The notes: generated from the letters alone by a model not told the origin. A stretch of DNA of 64,000 nt from CAWHJB01 sp963698715 (GCA_963698715.1 CAVORW010000003.1:248001-312000); one strand, 5' to 3'; shown: positions 19,701-28,383, counted from the stretch's first letter. A program made the numbers and translations.

Positions 19701-19810
19701 GGGCCAGCACGGCCGGAGAATTCCGAACCATTCCGCCTACCGCACAGGAGTTTTACTTCCCGGAGGTTTATGGGCGCGGCGAAGGCAGCCTGTTTACCGT
19801 TAATCCATAA
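13754..19810 (+). CDS. Alpha-2-macroglobulin family lipoprotein with thioester
   Basis: This is a giant protein of 2018 residues. The ATG at 13754 follows a GAGAGAG ribosome site; a TTG at 13727 is less likely. A signal peptide ends in a LSAC lipobox, so it is probably membrane-anchored. Ig-like Big_5-type repeats follow (about residues 60-500), then MG domains including YIYTERPIYRPGQPV. Further on come a Gly-rich bait-like stretch (GSGGGKGGGDF, near residue 1290) and the A2M core DTAFWEAHL...LPDNLTTWRM. The thioester motif is Cys1534-Val-Glu-Gln, in YECVEQT, followed by an alpha/alpha complement-like domain with GGWGWW. Bacterial A2Ms trap proteases at the cell envelope. Convergent with it lies PBP1C, its usual genomic partner for cell-wall repair. 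Confidence 0.93.
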   Translation: MFTFPIPVNRNKLPIILVLLVLAVFLSACKRDGGTTPTPSQQPEAIPTPTPLVRIDDAGEPLPPLVIEQNPSGGQELAPDGIIQLTFDQAMDLPSAEKAWQLVGPGGEEVNGEISWPTGRTLQFTPDEKLALGATYLASLSTEAASSAGVALAETVEFQFNTVGELQVSQVFPADSSNEIANSAVITVIFNRPVVPLVITEEQADLPQPLEIEPATTGQGEWVSTSVYAFRPDKPLRGATTYSVTVMAGLEDAVRASSLGQDYSWQFTTAAPRIASYMLSNGEVNPQDNYPDVLLDAYFTINFFQPMHPGSTETVLSLTSTAGESVDLTTAWNEEFTQAIITPTQRLALGTTYDLVLDPSAQSSDGGQLQAGLDWRFTTVPYPAFVSSEPANGSRQPNYNGWISIKFASPMMLNSVKQRIVVTPRPGEDSQWWWNEWDNSLSAYFLEPSTGYQIQLQAGMEDIYGNPTQQATTIRFTTASVEPGAQLQMPYQASLFRAGQPQQFYVTHTNISQLTVQLFRITPKQFVNFQNGQLDQWRYNPPESDLVWQSSRTIRAVLDERVLNNLQMSGPDGGPLPPGFYFLGLDASSVRKQGPFVDTRLLTIASANLTFKTDSSEALIWATDLESGAPLSNVSLMVYDHIFNAIGGGSTNDSGLLQLYLPVPEDPYSVRYVMTSNEAPESVFGFASTNMDSGVSLWDYGIGSSYFAPPQQPVGYIYTERPIYRPGQPVYFKGIVRLDDDLDYLLPDQRRVEVQITSFEETVYSQILSLSEYSSFDGVFTLDNDAALGAYTIMVKFPGQSDPFAYLDFSVAEYRRPEFQVVVSAVQPDVLAGENFEVSVAADFYSGGGVSEATVDWTLTSQPYTFQPGGDLSRYSFTDPQDEWVFYNGSGPFDQEVIASGQGQTDASGKLVLNLAADLSKTNASRQLTFEASVTDLAGNVVSGRTSVTAHLSSIYPGVASQTYVGQAGKEQGFDLIAVDWDGTPLAGQSLEVEIIERRWYSIQEQDATGRITWKSSVEEIPVASFSDVQTDAQGEASVSFVPEKGGAYRARVAVTDAQGNQAKASTFMWVAGNDFIPWRQTNDRSFDLIADRDQYTPGDTAEILIASPFQGKAYALVTVERGRIRFSEVIELASNSTIYQLPIESSMSPNVYVSVLIVKGVDQNNPRPDFKMGIVELQVDRDQRALQIELSSDQPQAGPGEQVQYDILVTDHQGQPVSAELSLSLSDLATLSLRDPNSAPILDFFYSRRSLGVWTSVPIVNSIDDHNASIEEYLAEGRGMGSGGGKGGGDFAVIEVRQDFPDTAFWEAHLVTDANGRASVTVTLPDNLTTWRMDARAVTLDSHVGQTTLDIISTRPLLVRPQTPRFLVVGDQLRLGAAVHNNTDQPISARVTLAGQGVQVQGDLTQLVDIPARRQAYVSWDASVDFVDGEGNPLDRVDLVFSAEGGGFQDASRPTLAKLEGQGLPVYRYEAHETVGTSGIVPDGGTQVEAVSLPANWTETATHEGNLTIQVAPSLAAGMTSGLNYLQHYPYECVEQTISRFLPNVLTTSALQAAGIDDPTLAANLESEVSTALQRLYNWQNPDGGWGWWSNQKSDPLTSAYVVFGLLEARDAGYGVAVNPLANGLKYLNNQLRSLPALSQPYMVHRQSFLLYVLARAGQPDVSRTGQLYENRQELALFARAYLLQTMFWIDPQDPRLQTLLSDFNNAAITSATGTHWEESDPDPYNWNTDTRTTAIVLSAISQVDPQNPLNANATRWLMSNRTAGHWGTTQETAWTILALTKWMVASGELQADYNFGVAINGETLGEGTANSNSLRQTYTYQVQVARLLADQANRLAIARDEGPGNLYYTAHLDVSLPVEEIQPLDQGIIIMRSYFDPEERTLPISEAAIGDLLLVRLTVVAPNDLHYVVIDDPLPAGLEALDQSLNISQQSVTPQQYDWQDLSTKGWGWWYFTHSELRDEKLVLSADYLPAGTYVYSYLVRASTAGEFRTIPPTAQEFYFPEVYGRGEGSLFTVNP

Positions 19811-19847
19811 ATATTATCGCTGATCAGGTCATTCGTAAGGATATTGA

Positions 19848-19897
19848 GCAAAAGAAGCTGGGTGGCGGTCACGTGACCGCCACCCAGCTTCTTTTGC
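19848..19897. terminator. 50-bp perfect palindrome between the A2M and PBP1C genes
   Basis: Positions 19848-19872 are the exact reverse complement of 19873-19897 with no loop bases; the centre is CAC/GTG. It sits 38 bp after the A2M stop and 13 bp after the PBP1C stop. The outer pairs are AAAAG/CTTTT, so a bidirectional intrinsic terminator fits. Confidence 0.85.
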
Positions 19898-19909
19898 CGA
19901 CGATCTCTA

Positions 19910-22406
19910 TTATGGATTTTCTCCTGGAGCCAGCACTTGAAAATTGATGACGGAGCTTTCAATATTTTCGCCATCCGGACCAAGCGCCTCGGCCCAGACC
20001 TGGTGCACGCCGATTTCCAGAGGCAGCCAGATTTCAAACGGAGGCTGGCTGAACTCGGCCAGCCGCTGATCGTCCAGCCACAGGCTGACCTCGCTTAAAC
20101 CCGGGGTTCCCACGGCAGCAATCTGGATGCGCTGCGCTTCCTGATTATAGGTGGCAGATAACCGGTATAGGCTGTTGGTTGGGGGTGAGACAATCCGCAG
20201 GGTGCCCTGGCTTGCGCCAGTTGAGCCGCCTGGGGACGGGGAGAGCCCGCTGCGGGCCTGTAAATCGCTCAGCAGGGTTAAGCCCTCGGCCCGGGCCCAG
20301 GGCTGAGCTTCCGGGGGCAAATCGAGCACCGTGAGCCAGCGCATTGCGCCATTGGAGTTGGCTGGGTCGATCAGCAGCCCGCTCGCAGGGTCGATCTGTA
20401 CTCTTATGTAAAAAGTGTCGGTTTGGGTGGGCTGCGTGCCGTCAATGAACCATTCCAACCTGCGGTAGGGGCATACCGAGCCCGGCAGCAGCCCGGACAA
20501 ATTGCAGACCTCTACCTGGGTCAATCCAGGCGGGCGCTGAAAGGGCGTTTCTGGGCGGCCTGTCAGCACGCTGCGGATGAACTGGTGCCAGATCGGAGCC
20601 GCTCCACTCAGGCCATCCACCTCTCGCATCGGCTCGTAGCTGGCATTGCCGGTCCACACACCGACCACCAACTCGGGCGTGTAGCCAATTGTCCAGTTGT
20701 CGTGGAAGTTTGTGGTTGTGCCGGTTTTTGCTGCAGCGGGACGGTCCAGGCGTAAGGCGCTGTTCGGACCGAAACCCAGCATGCGCGCCTGATTGTCGCT
20801 CAAGATATTGCTGATCAGCCAGGTTACCCGCTCGTCGAGCAGCCGCGGCTGCTGAGCTGGGGGTGCAGAGAAGACCGGCTCGTCTTCAAGGTTGCGAACC
20901 GATAAAATCGCAACCGGCTGAACTCGCAGACCGCCGTTAGCAAAGGCTCCGTAGGCTGCGGTCAGATCCAGCAAGCGCACTTCGCCCCCGCCCAGCGCCA
21001 GGGATAGATCGTAATTCTCCGGATCGCGCAAGCTGGTGACACCCAATTTTTGGGCCAGGCTAAAAAGGTCTGCCAAACCTATATGATCCAGGGTTTTAAC
21101 AGCGGGGATATTTAACGATGAAGCCAACGCCTGGCGAGCCAGGACAGGACCGTGCTCCCGTAGATCGTAGTTTTCAGGTTGATAGGCGCGGCCATCGTGG
21201 GTGATAAAGGTGGTGCGAACATCCAGGATCTGGGTAGCAGCAGTCCATGGATCAGGCCGAGCCGGGTCAAAAGCCAGGGCATAAACCAGGGGTTTGAGGG
21301 CCGAGCCAGGCTGGCGCGGTGCTAACGCCATGTTGATCGCCCCATTGACCTCCAAATCAAAGTAGTCCGGGTTGCCCACCATCGCTAAAATCTCGCCTGT
21401 GATAGGGTCCAATGCTACCAGGGCTGCATTGTGGACATTGTGGCCCAGGCCATCTGGGCTGCGTGTAAGGTTTTCGATCTGGCGTGCCACCGCGTTCTCG
21501 GCTTTGTGCTGCCAATCCAGGTCGAGGCTGGTTTGTACGATCAGTCCTCCCGAGGTATAGACCTGTTCGGGGGTCAGGATTTCATCCAGCAAGGCGCGCA
21601 CCATCAAAACGAAATGAGGCGCTTCAATCGGGTAGGGCTCACCACTGAGAACCAGCGGCTCGCGCGCTGCTGCTGCCGCGCTGCTCAGCCGAAATATAAC
21701 CCTGACTCTCCATCAGGCCCAAAACTACCAGTTGGCGTTGGCGGGCAGCCTCCAGATTACTGAAGGGGTTGTACAGAGCCGGCGCTTGGGGCAGGCCTGC
21801 TACCATGGCGCTTTCGGCCAGATCCAACTCGCTGACCGGTTTGCCAAAAAAAGTCTGAGCAGCTGCTTCCACCCCATAGGCCAGCCCGCCGTAATACATC
21901 TGGTTCAAATACATCCCCAGGATTTCATCTTTACTGTAGCGGCGGGTCAGCTGCCAGGCCAGAAGCGCCTCCCGCAGTTTTCGCCGCAGGCTGCGCTGGT
22001 TGCGTTCTATTCCACTTAATAACAGGTTGCGGGCCACCTGTTGGGTTATGGTGCTGCCACCAGCCAGCGTCTCCCCACCGCGCAGGTTAATCCACAGCGA
22101 GCGCAACACACCCACCAGATCAACCCCAGGGTTGCTGTAAAAGCGGCTGTCTTCGGTTGCGATCGTGGCTTGCTGCAGCGCCAGTGGAATTTGGTCCAAC
22201 GGCAGCACGGCATGTCGCCCACCATCTTCTGCCAGAATTTCGTACAGCGACTGTCCGTTCCGATCGACGATGCGGATGCTGGGGATATTGAGCTGATCGG
22301 GCAGCGCTTCGGGGGATGGCAGGTTGCCGAATACGAACCAGGCCAGCGCCGCAGCTGCTGCCAGGCAGACGATCGGCGTGAGGATTAAGATTCGTCGCTT
22401 AATCAT
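19910..22406 (-). pseudogene. pbpC: Penicillin-binding protein 1C, split by one frameshift
   Basis: Two adjacent minus-strand frames make one class A PBP of roughly 830 residues. The upstream part (22406 to about 21680) has a signal-anchor helix and the GT51 glycosyltransferase with the catalytic Glu in ATEDSRFY and GGSTITQQVARNLLL. The downstream part has the transpeptidase SxxK in PGSALKP, SxN as SLN and KTGTT, then the C-terminal BiPBP_C domain characteristic of PBP1C. The first frame runs to a TGA at 21639, while the downstream frame is already open from GAG CCG (about 21660). The break falls in the GC/GCAGCAGCAGC tract at about 21665-21684, where one extra base (or two missing) separates the frames. 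All catalytic motifs are intact, so the lesion is recent or an assembly error. The ATG at 22406 is preferred to the TTG at 22418. Confidence 0.88.
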
Positions 22407-22596
22407 AGTAGATATCAAAGACTGGGTTAATGATGCGGTTCCAATGCTGCTAACTTAAAGGAAAATTCGATACTTAACACCACTCTGAGCAGCTAAACGA
22501 AATTGTATCCTGTATTGTGGTAAATAACCCAATCTGATTTGTGAGAAATGATATATTTCCCCCAATACCTGTTAAAATAAATGCTATACCTGAAAT

Positions 22597-24183
22597 ATGT
22601 GCTTAGATCTTTGGGAAATTTCAAGCTGGTATCATGGCGATCCATTGGAGATCCCATTTCTGGCTATGATCGCGATTGACGTCAATATTATTCTGGTGTT
22701 CTTTATTTACGGGTTAGCCTTCTTCAGTATGGGTTTGGTGATGCTGATGGAGGCCGGCCGTTCTCCATTAATCGTTGAAACCAAAGCGTTATATTGGTTG
22801 TCAATTTTCGGTTTTGTGCACGGCATCCACGAGTGGCTTGAAGTGGCAGTTGATCGAGCAGAGTGGTTCTCGATTCACTTTCCGATCCAGGTAGAACTGC
22901 TCCGCATCGGCCTTCTGGCCATTTCATTTAGCCCCTTGATCATCTTTGGCTTACGAGTCCTGCTGCCGCAGCACAGGTTCACCCGGCGTGAACTCACCCT
23001 TGGCTGGATCGCATTGGGCGTTTATGTGTTCGGGATGGTGATTATAACGATCTATACCCGCACCGTTCACACAGATTGGGCGCTTCACACAGATGCTCTG
23101 ATCCGCTACACATTGGCAGTTCCAGGGGCTCTCTTGACCGGGCAGGCGCTCAATCAGCAGGGAAGAGCAGCTCTTCTGGCTGATCACCCCCGCTTGCAGC
23201 GCTACCTGAGATGGACGGGGTTCAGTTTTATCCTGTATGGCGTCACGCAGATATTCGTGCCTGCGGCCGATTTTTTTCCGGCGAGTCTGGTGAACTCATT
23301 GGCATTCGATCAGGTGGTTGGCCTGCCTATCCAGGTTTTTCGAGCAGCGTTGGCAGTGGCCGCGACAGTCAGTTTGCTGCGTGCTTCTCAGGAAGCAGAG
23401 CTAATCCGGCAAAGACAGTATGAATCTGTCCAGCTGGCCCGTTTGGAAGCATTAGAGCAAATTCAGAACGAACTCCGTGAACGGGAGAACCTGCGTCGCG
23501 AGCTGCTGCGCCATACTGTGGTAGCCCAAGAAGAAGAGCGAGCGCGTATTGCCCGCGAGTTGCACGATGACACGGCTCAGATATTGACCGCATTTTCTCT
23601 AAACCTGGCAACGCTTCAAGACCAGCTGCCGGACGAGCAATATTTTGGTGAGATTCTCGTGCGACTGCAGTCCCTCAGCCGGCAGATGTCACATGGCATC
23701 TACCGGATGGTGCATGACTTACGCCCCGCCCAACTGGATGATCTTGGATTGGTGGCTGCCTTGAATTATCTGGCAGATGAGGAGCCGAAGCGAACCGGTG
23801 TTGGGGTGAATTTTTCCACCACCGGCTCCCGCCAGCGGCTGGCACCCTTGGTTGAGATTGTTTTGTTCAGGGTAGCGCAAGAAGCCCTGGCGAATGTCGC
23901 CCGGCATGCTCAAGTAAAACAGGCGGCTGTGGAACTGATTTTTAAACCGGAAGAAGTCGTTCTGACGGTTACGGACCACGGGATTGGCTTTGACACCAGG
24001 ATTGAGCTGGTCCCTCCGCGCGGCTGGGGCCTGGCAGGGATGCGGGAGCGGGCCGAGTCGTTGGAAGGAAGATTGATCATTGAATCGGCCCCAGGCAATG
24101 GTACGGTTGTAAAAGTTGTGCTTCCAACCCAGCTTCAGACTATTGAGGCCGAGTCAACCGAAGATCAGGGTGAGAATTATTAG
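22597..24183 (+). CDS. NarL-type sensor histidine kinase with multi-TM sensor
   Basis: This is a 528-residue membrane sensor kinase. The N-terminal 250 residues form about seven hydrophobic helices (a 7TM or MASE-like sensor with no obvious periplasmic domain). A short coiled linker (residues 265-305) follows. Next is a HisKA_3 dimerisation domain with the phospho-acceptor His323 in RIARELHDDTAQ, then a HATPase_c domain with HARVK-like N-box, DHGIGFD and RGWGLAGMRERAE. The cognate regulator starts 43 bp downstream. The start is uncertain because no good ribosome site precedes the ATG at 22597; an internal ATG at 22666 would remove part of the N-terminus. Confidence 0.9.
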   Translation: MCLDLWEISSWYHGDPLEIPFLAMIAIDVNIILVFFIYGLAFFSMGLVMLMEAGRSPLIVETKALYWLSIFGFVHGIHEWLEVAVDRAEWFSIHFPIQVELLRIGLLAISFSPLIIFGLRVLLPQHRFTRRELTLGWIALGVYVFGMVIITIYTRTVHTDWALHTDALIRYTLAVPGALLTGQALNQQGRAALLADHPRLQRYLRWTGFSFILYGVTQIFVPAADFFPASLVNSLAFDQVVGLPIQVFRAALAVAATVSLLRASQEAELIRQRQYESVQLARLEALEQIQNELRERENLRRELLRHTVVAQEEERARIARELHDDTAQILTAFSLNLATLQDQLPDEQYFGEILVRLQSLSRQMSHGIYRMVHDLRPAQLDDLGLVAALNYLADEEPKRTGVGVNFSTTGSRQRLAPLVEIVLFRVAQEALANVARHAQVKQAAVELIFKPEEVVLTVTDHGIGFDTRIELVPPRGWGLAGMRERAESLEGRLIIESAPGNGTVVKVVLPTQLQTIEAESTEDQGENY

Positions 24184-24225
24184 GATTGAATTTCTTAGAG
24201 ACCGAAATCGAGCAGGGAGAATGTT

Positions 24226-24915
24226 ATGGAAGAAATCCGTTTAATGTTGGTGGATGATCACGATGTGGTGCGAACAGGGCTGCGATCGTTTCTGGAAACT
24301 CAATCTGGTCTTAAGGTTGTCGCTGAGGCCAGCAGCGGAGAGCTGGCCATCCGCATTGCTGAGCAGGTTCAACCGGACGTGATTGTAATGGATATAACCA
24401 TGCCACAAATGGATGGATTGGTGGCGACTCGCCGGCTTAAGGTGCTCTGTCCGGATTGCAAGGTTCTGGCATTGACGGTCCATGAAGACAAGCAGTATTT
24501 TTTCGAAATGCTTGCGGCTGGGGCCGCTGGATACGTCACCAAGCAAGCTGCAGCCGAGGATCTGGTCGCTGCGATCCGGGCTGTAGCGGGCGGGCAAGTC
24601 TATTTACAGCCAACCCTGGCTCGCTGGCTGCTGGATGATTACCGCCGGCTGCTCAATCAGCTGCCTGCCGATGGGCGTAGTGCATTGAGCGAGGAAGATG
24701 GCGATATGGCCTTGGAAGTTCTTAGCGCTCGGGAGCGACAGGTACTTGAACTGGTTGCAGACGGACTTACGAACCCACAAATTGGCGAGGAGCTGGGAAT
24801 CAGTTTCAAAACTGTTGCCAGGCACCGGGAACGAATCATGAACAAATTGAATTTACATACCAGCGCCGAGCTGGTGAAGTTCGCCATTCGCACCGGATTA
24901 ATAGACATACGTTAA
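24226..24915 (+). CDS. NarL/FixJ-family response regulator
   Basis: This is a 229-residue DNA-binding response regulator. The receiver has the acidic pair Asp10/Asp11, the phosphorylated Asp56 in VIVMDITMPQMDG and the conserved Lys in GYVTKQAAAED. A slightly long linker precedes the LuxR-type helix-turn-helix (LSARERQVLELVADGLTNPQIGEEL, broken here only by its usual variation). It pairs with the upstream kinase. The ccm operon starts 136 bp downstream in the same direction, so control of cytochrome maturation is possible but unproven. Confidence 0.95.
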   Translation: MEEIRLMLVDDHDVVRTGLRSFLETQSGLKVVAEASSGELAIRIAEQVQPDVIVMDITMPQMDGLVATRRLKVLCPDCKVLALTVHEDKQYFFEMLAAGAAGYVTKQAAAEDLVAAIRAVAGGQVYLQPTLARWLLDDYRRLLNQLPADGRSALSEEDGDMALEVLSARERQVLELVADGLTNPQIGEELGISFKTVARHRERIMNKLNLHTSAELVKFAIRTGLIDIR

Positions 24916-25050
24916 TTATGTATCAACGGTTTGCTTTCTCATTCGATTTTTCCGGCATTCTCAGGCTGTATTAATCTTCCTGTGACAGAATGACACTGCA
25001 ACGTGTACTGTAAAAGCGCACCGAGTAGCACCTCAATAAAAGGAGAGCAT

Positions 25051-25569
25051 ATGGAACAAACCTCCACGGAACATACGAATCCTGGTAATCGGATCAAATT
25101 TATTATTGGCGGCTTATTGATTATCGCTGCGGTCGTATATCTGATCGCTTCATCAACCCAGGCCAGCGCCCAATATTTCCTGACGATTGGCGAAGTCGTG
25201 GACAAAGGCGGCGAGGTCATGGACCGTGATTTGCGCGTTTCGGGTGCCGTCCTTGGGGAAACAATCCAGTACGATACTCAATCCCTGACTTTGTCCTTTA
25301 CGGTGGCCGACATCCCCGGTGATAACAACGAGATCGAGGCTCAAGGTGGTCTGGCAGCGGTACTCCATGAGGCAACCGTAGATCCCAGCCGGGCCAGGAT
25401 GGAAGTAATTTATAATGGTGTCAAACCCGATTTGCTGCGAAATGAAGCCCAGGCAATTATGACGGGGCGTCTTGGGCCGGACGGCAAGTTCTATGCCGAT
25501 GAATTGTTGCTTAAGTGCCCCACCAAGTACGAGGAAGCGGTGCCTGAACAAGTCGATGCAGCTGATTGA
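25051..25569 (+). CDS. ccmE: Cytochrome c maturation haem chaperone CcmE, Cys (CxxxY) variant
   Basis: This is a 172-residue periplasmic haem chaperone with one N-terminal membrane anchor (IIGGLLIIAAVVYLI) and an OB-fold. It carries haem from CcmC to the CcmF/H lyase. In E. coli the covalent haem ligand is His130 in an HxxxY motif. Here the equivalent site reads KCPTKYEE, giving Cys156-xxx-Tyr160. This cysteine variant is known from archaea and some anaerobic bacteria. AAAAGGAGA lies just before the ATG at 25051; an upstream GTG at 25003 lacks support. Confidence 0.93.
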   Translation: MEQTSTEHTNPGNRIKFIIGGLLIIAAVVYLIASSTQASAQYFLTIGEVVDKGGEVMDRDLRVSGAVLGETIQYDTQSLTLSFTVADIPGDNNEIEAQGGLAAVLHEATVDPSRARMEVIYNGVKPDLLRNEAQAIMTGRLGPDGKFYADELLLKCPTKYEEAVPEQVDAAD

Positions 25570-25723
25570 TCAGGCATGCTCATGGGCATGAGCACTCTCT
25601 GAACGTTGTTTGCTATCTCAGCCAATGGAAAGGCTCGGTAGAAATAGTGTGGATGGCATGTTTGCCTGGTGAGCTATTTTTATCTGGCTCGACGATTGGC
25701 TGAGCGGCTGATTGGAGATTTAG

Positions 25724-27778
25724 ATGGTAGCCAATTTTGGTTTTGGATCATTATTTATAACTTTTCTGGTTTCGGTATATGGGGTATTCGCAGCGATCTA
25801 TGGAACGAGAAGGAATCTCCAACGCTGGGTGGACAGCGCGCGTCTGGCAATGCTCCTTACCTGGCCTTTGTTGACAATTTCCGCTCTGAGCCTGATCGTT
25901 TTACTGGTAACCGGGCATTATGAAATAGAATACGTAGCCTCCGTCACATCCAACAGTATGCCGCTTTACCTGCGGATAACATCTTTGTGGGGTGGGCAGG
26001 CTGGTTCCCTGTTATTTTGGGCCTGGCTCATGTCTGCCTTCGCATCAGCGGTTATGCTGCGGAAATGGGATCGCGATCGGGAGTTTCTGCCCTGGGTAAT
26101 CGCTGTAGCATTGGTAACCCTGGCTTTCTTCCTGGTCATGATCATATTTTATGAGAATCCTTTCAAAAGCATCTGGCAGGGACCAGCCGGAGTCACGGTT
26201 GCCATGTTCCAGCCTGCCGGTGCGAGTCTGGTGCGGCAAGTTGATGGTCGCGGTCTGAACCCTCTCTTGCGCCACCCCGGGATGATCATTCACCCGCCTA
26301 TGCTGTACCTGGGTTTTGTCGCGTTCGTCATTCCGTACGCCTTTGCGATCGCAGCCCTGGTGACCGGGCGAACGGACGACCGTTGGATCCGGCTAACCCG
26401 CCGTTGGACCCTGGTCGCCTGGCTGTTCTTATCCCTGGGTCTGGTTCTGGGCGGACGCTGGGCGTACGATGTGCTTGGTTGGGGCGGTTATTGGGGCTGG
26501 GATCCGGTTGAAATCGCGGCCTTCATGCCCTGGTTGACTGGCACAGCTTTCTTGCATTCTGTCATGATTCAGGAGAAGCGCGGCATGCTCAAGCACTGGA
26601 ATATGGTGCTGATTGTGCTAACCTACTCGCTGGTCATATTTGGTACATTCCTGACCCGCTCGGGTGTGCTATCCTCCGTGCATGCTTTTGCACAATCCTA
26701 TATTGGGCCCTTGTTTTTCGGTTATATCGGCCTGTCTTTCATAGTCTCGCTCTCCTTGATGCTTCATCGTTGGGACAGCCTGAAATCCGATGCGCACATG
26801 ACTTCGATGCTGTCGCGAGAAGCGCTCTTCCTGCTCAATAATCTGCTGTTCATTGCTATTCTGATCATTTGTTTCTGGGGAGTGATTTTCCCGCTGATTT
26901 CTGAACTTGTGACCGGCCAAAAGGTGACCTTTGGTCCGCCCTATTACGAGCGGGCGACCTCGCCTCTCTTTGCCGGGTTACTGCTTTTGATGGGTGTTGC
27001 CCCACTGGCCGCCTGGCGGCATTCAACCGCCAAGACCTTGGGCCGGGCAATGTGGAAGCCTTTCATCTTTTCGTTGTTGGTTGTCGCTGCGCTGCTGATC
27101 AGCGGGCTGCGTCAGTGGGCGGCGTTGTTTGGCTTCTGGCTGATTGCATTTGTGGCCTCTGTCACTTTGTACGAGTTTTGGCGGGGAGCCGTTGCTCGCC
27201 ACCGTAAATCAGGCGAAGCGCTGCCGGTTGCTCTCTGGAATCTGGCGGGGCGCAACCGCCGCCGTTATGGTGGATATATCATTCACCTGGGTGTGGTGCT
27301 GATGGCACTGGGGATTATTGGGATCGAAATTTTCCAGTCTGAAACTCAGGGTACAATCCCGGCTGGAAGTTCGCTTACGCTGTCGGGCTATACGATGACC
27401 TACGAATCTCTGGCAAATTTTGATACTGCCGATGGGCGCAATGTCGCCAGGGCGGTTGTCAGTGTCTACAAAGATGGGGAATATGTCGCTGAGCTACATC
27501 CTCGCCGAGATTACTTCTATGAATCTCAGCAGCCAATGACCATCCCTGGCGTGCGCAGCACAATGGAGGACGATTTCTACGTTCTACTGGTTGATTGGCA
27601 GCCGATCTCTTCTCAAGGGGCAACCTTCAAGGTTTACCATAACCCACTGGTAAACTGGCTGTGGCTGGGAGGTTTTGTGTTCATTTTCGGCACCTTGATC
27701 GCGGCCTGGCCTGATAAAGATCCGGAAACTTTCTCCGCCAGGGTACAACGACCGGTCTATTCAGGTGCTAAAGCCTGA
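25724..27778 (+). CDS. ccmF: Haem lyase CcmF
   Basis: This is a 684-residue polytopic membrane protein, the usual length for CcmF/NrfE. It joins haem to apocytochrome CxxCH motifs with CcmH. It has about 14-15 transmembrane helices. The periplasmic Trp-rich WWD haem-handling motif is GWGGYWGWDPVE near residue 260, and LTRSGVLSSVHAFA is a further family signature. A large periplasmic loop lies near the C-terminus before the last helix. A GGAG ribosome site precedes the ATG. It is 154 bp after ccmE and about 28 bp before ccmH. Confidence 0.95.
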   Translation: MVANFGFGSLFITFLVSVYGVFAAIYGTRRNLQRWVDSARLAMLLTWPLLTISALSLIVLLVTGHYEIEYVASVTSNSMPLYLRITSLWGGQAGSLLFWAWLMSAFASAVMLRKWDRDREFLPWVIAVALVTLAFFLVMIIFYENPFKSIWQGPAGVTVAMFQPAGASLVRQVDGRGLNPLLRHPGMIIHPPMLYLGFVAFVIPYAFAIAALVTGRTDDRWIRLTRRWTLVAWLFLSLGLVLGGRWAYDVLGWGGYWGWDPVEIAAFMPWLTGTAFLHSVMIQEKRGMLKHWNMVLIVLTYSLVIFGTFLTRSGVLSSVHAFAQSYIGPLFFGYIGLSFIVSLSLMLHRWDSLKSDAHMTSMLSREALFLLNNLLFIAILIICFWGVIFPLISELVTGQKVTFGPPYYERATSPLFAGLLLLMGVAPLAAWRHSTAKTLGRAMWKPFIFSLLVVAALLISGLRQWAALFGFWLIAFVASVTLYEFWRGAVARHRKSGEALPVALWNLAGRNRRRYGGYIIHLGVVLMALGIIGIEIFQSETQGTIPAGSSLTLSGYTMTYESLANFDTADGRNVARAVVSVYKDGEYVAELHPRRDYFYESQQPMTIPGVRSTMEDDFYVLLVDWQPISSQGATFKVYHNPLVNWLWLGGFVFIFGTLIAAWPDKDPETFSARVQRPVYSGAKA

Positions 27779-27806
27779 GCTTGTTGATAAAATCAAAGGA
27801 AGTCCA

Positions 27807-28298
27807 ATGAATGTTAGAATCTGGTTGGCAATCCTGATAGCCTTAATTTTGATGGGCTCAGCCGTCGCCTCGGTCTCAGCTCAGACCGGCAGCCAGCCCC
27901 TGCCTTCGGATGATGATGTGAACACGGTTGCCAAGCAATTGTATTGCCCGGTTTGCGAAAATATCCCGCTGGATGTCTGCCCAACCCAGGCATGTACCCA
28001 ATGGCGGGAGCTCATTCGGGAGAAGTTGGCTGTCGGCTGGAGTGAAGACCAGATTAAAATGTATTTTGTCGATCAATATGGCGATCGAGTGTTGGCCATA
28101 CCGCCAGCGCGCGGTCTAAACTGGCTGGTCTATGTGGTCCCACCCCTGGCGATTCTGACAGGCGGCTATATATTGTTTCGAGCGTTTCAAGCCTGGAAAC
28201 AGCCGCTTCCCGAGTCACCGGAAACCGGGACTGCTCCACCCGAAGCTCTGCAAAATGATTATGTCGCCCGGTTGGAAGAAGAGTTAAAGAAACGTTGA
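27807..28298 (+). CDS. ccmH: Cytochrome c maturation thiol reductant CcmH
   Basis: This is a 163-residue protein with an N-terminal signal sequence. The redox motif LYCPVCENIPLDVC corresponds to the LRCxxCQ motif of CcmH, which keeps apocytochrome cysteines reduced. One transmembrane helix (WLVYVVPPLAILTGGYILF) sits near the C-terminus. The ATG at 27807 follows AAAGGA. Two extra cysteines close to the motif (VCPTQAC) are a local peculiarity. It is followed by CcmG. Confidence 0.93.
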   Translation: MNVRIWLAILIALILMGSAVASVSAQTGSQPLPSDDDVNTVAKQLYCPVCENIPLDVCPTQACTQWRELIREKLAVGWSEDQIKMYFVDQYGDRVLAIPPARGLNWLVYVVPPLAILTGGYILFRAFQAWKQPLPESPETGTAPPEALQNDYVARLEEELKKR

Positions 28299-28383
28299 AG
28301 CCCACTGGGAATTTCAAGGGTAGTGTCTGGCACTTTCCCACAATGGTTTCTATAGCCTCAATGTTGAATTTTGAGAGAACATT

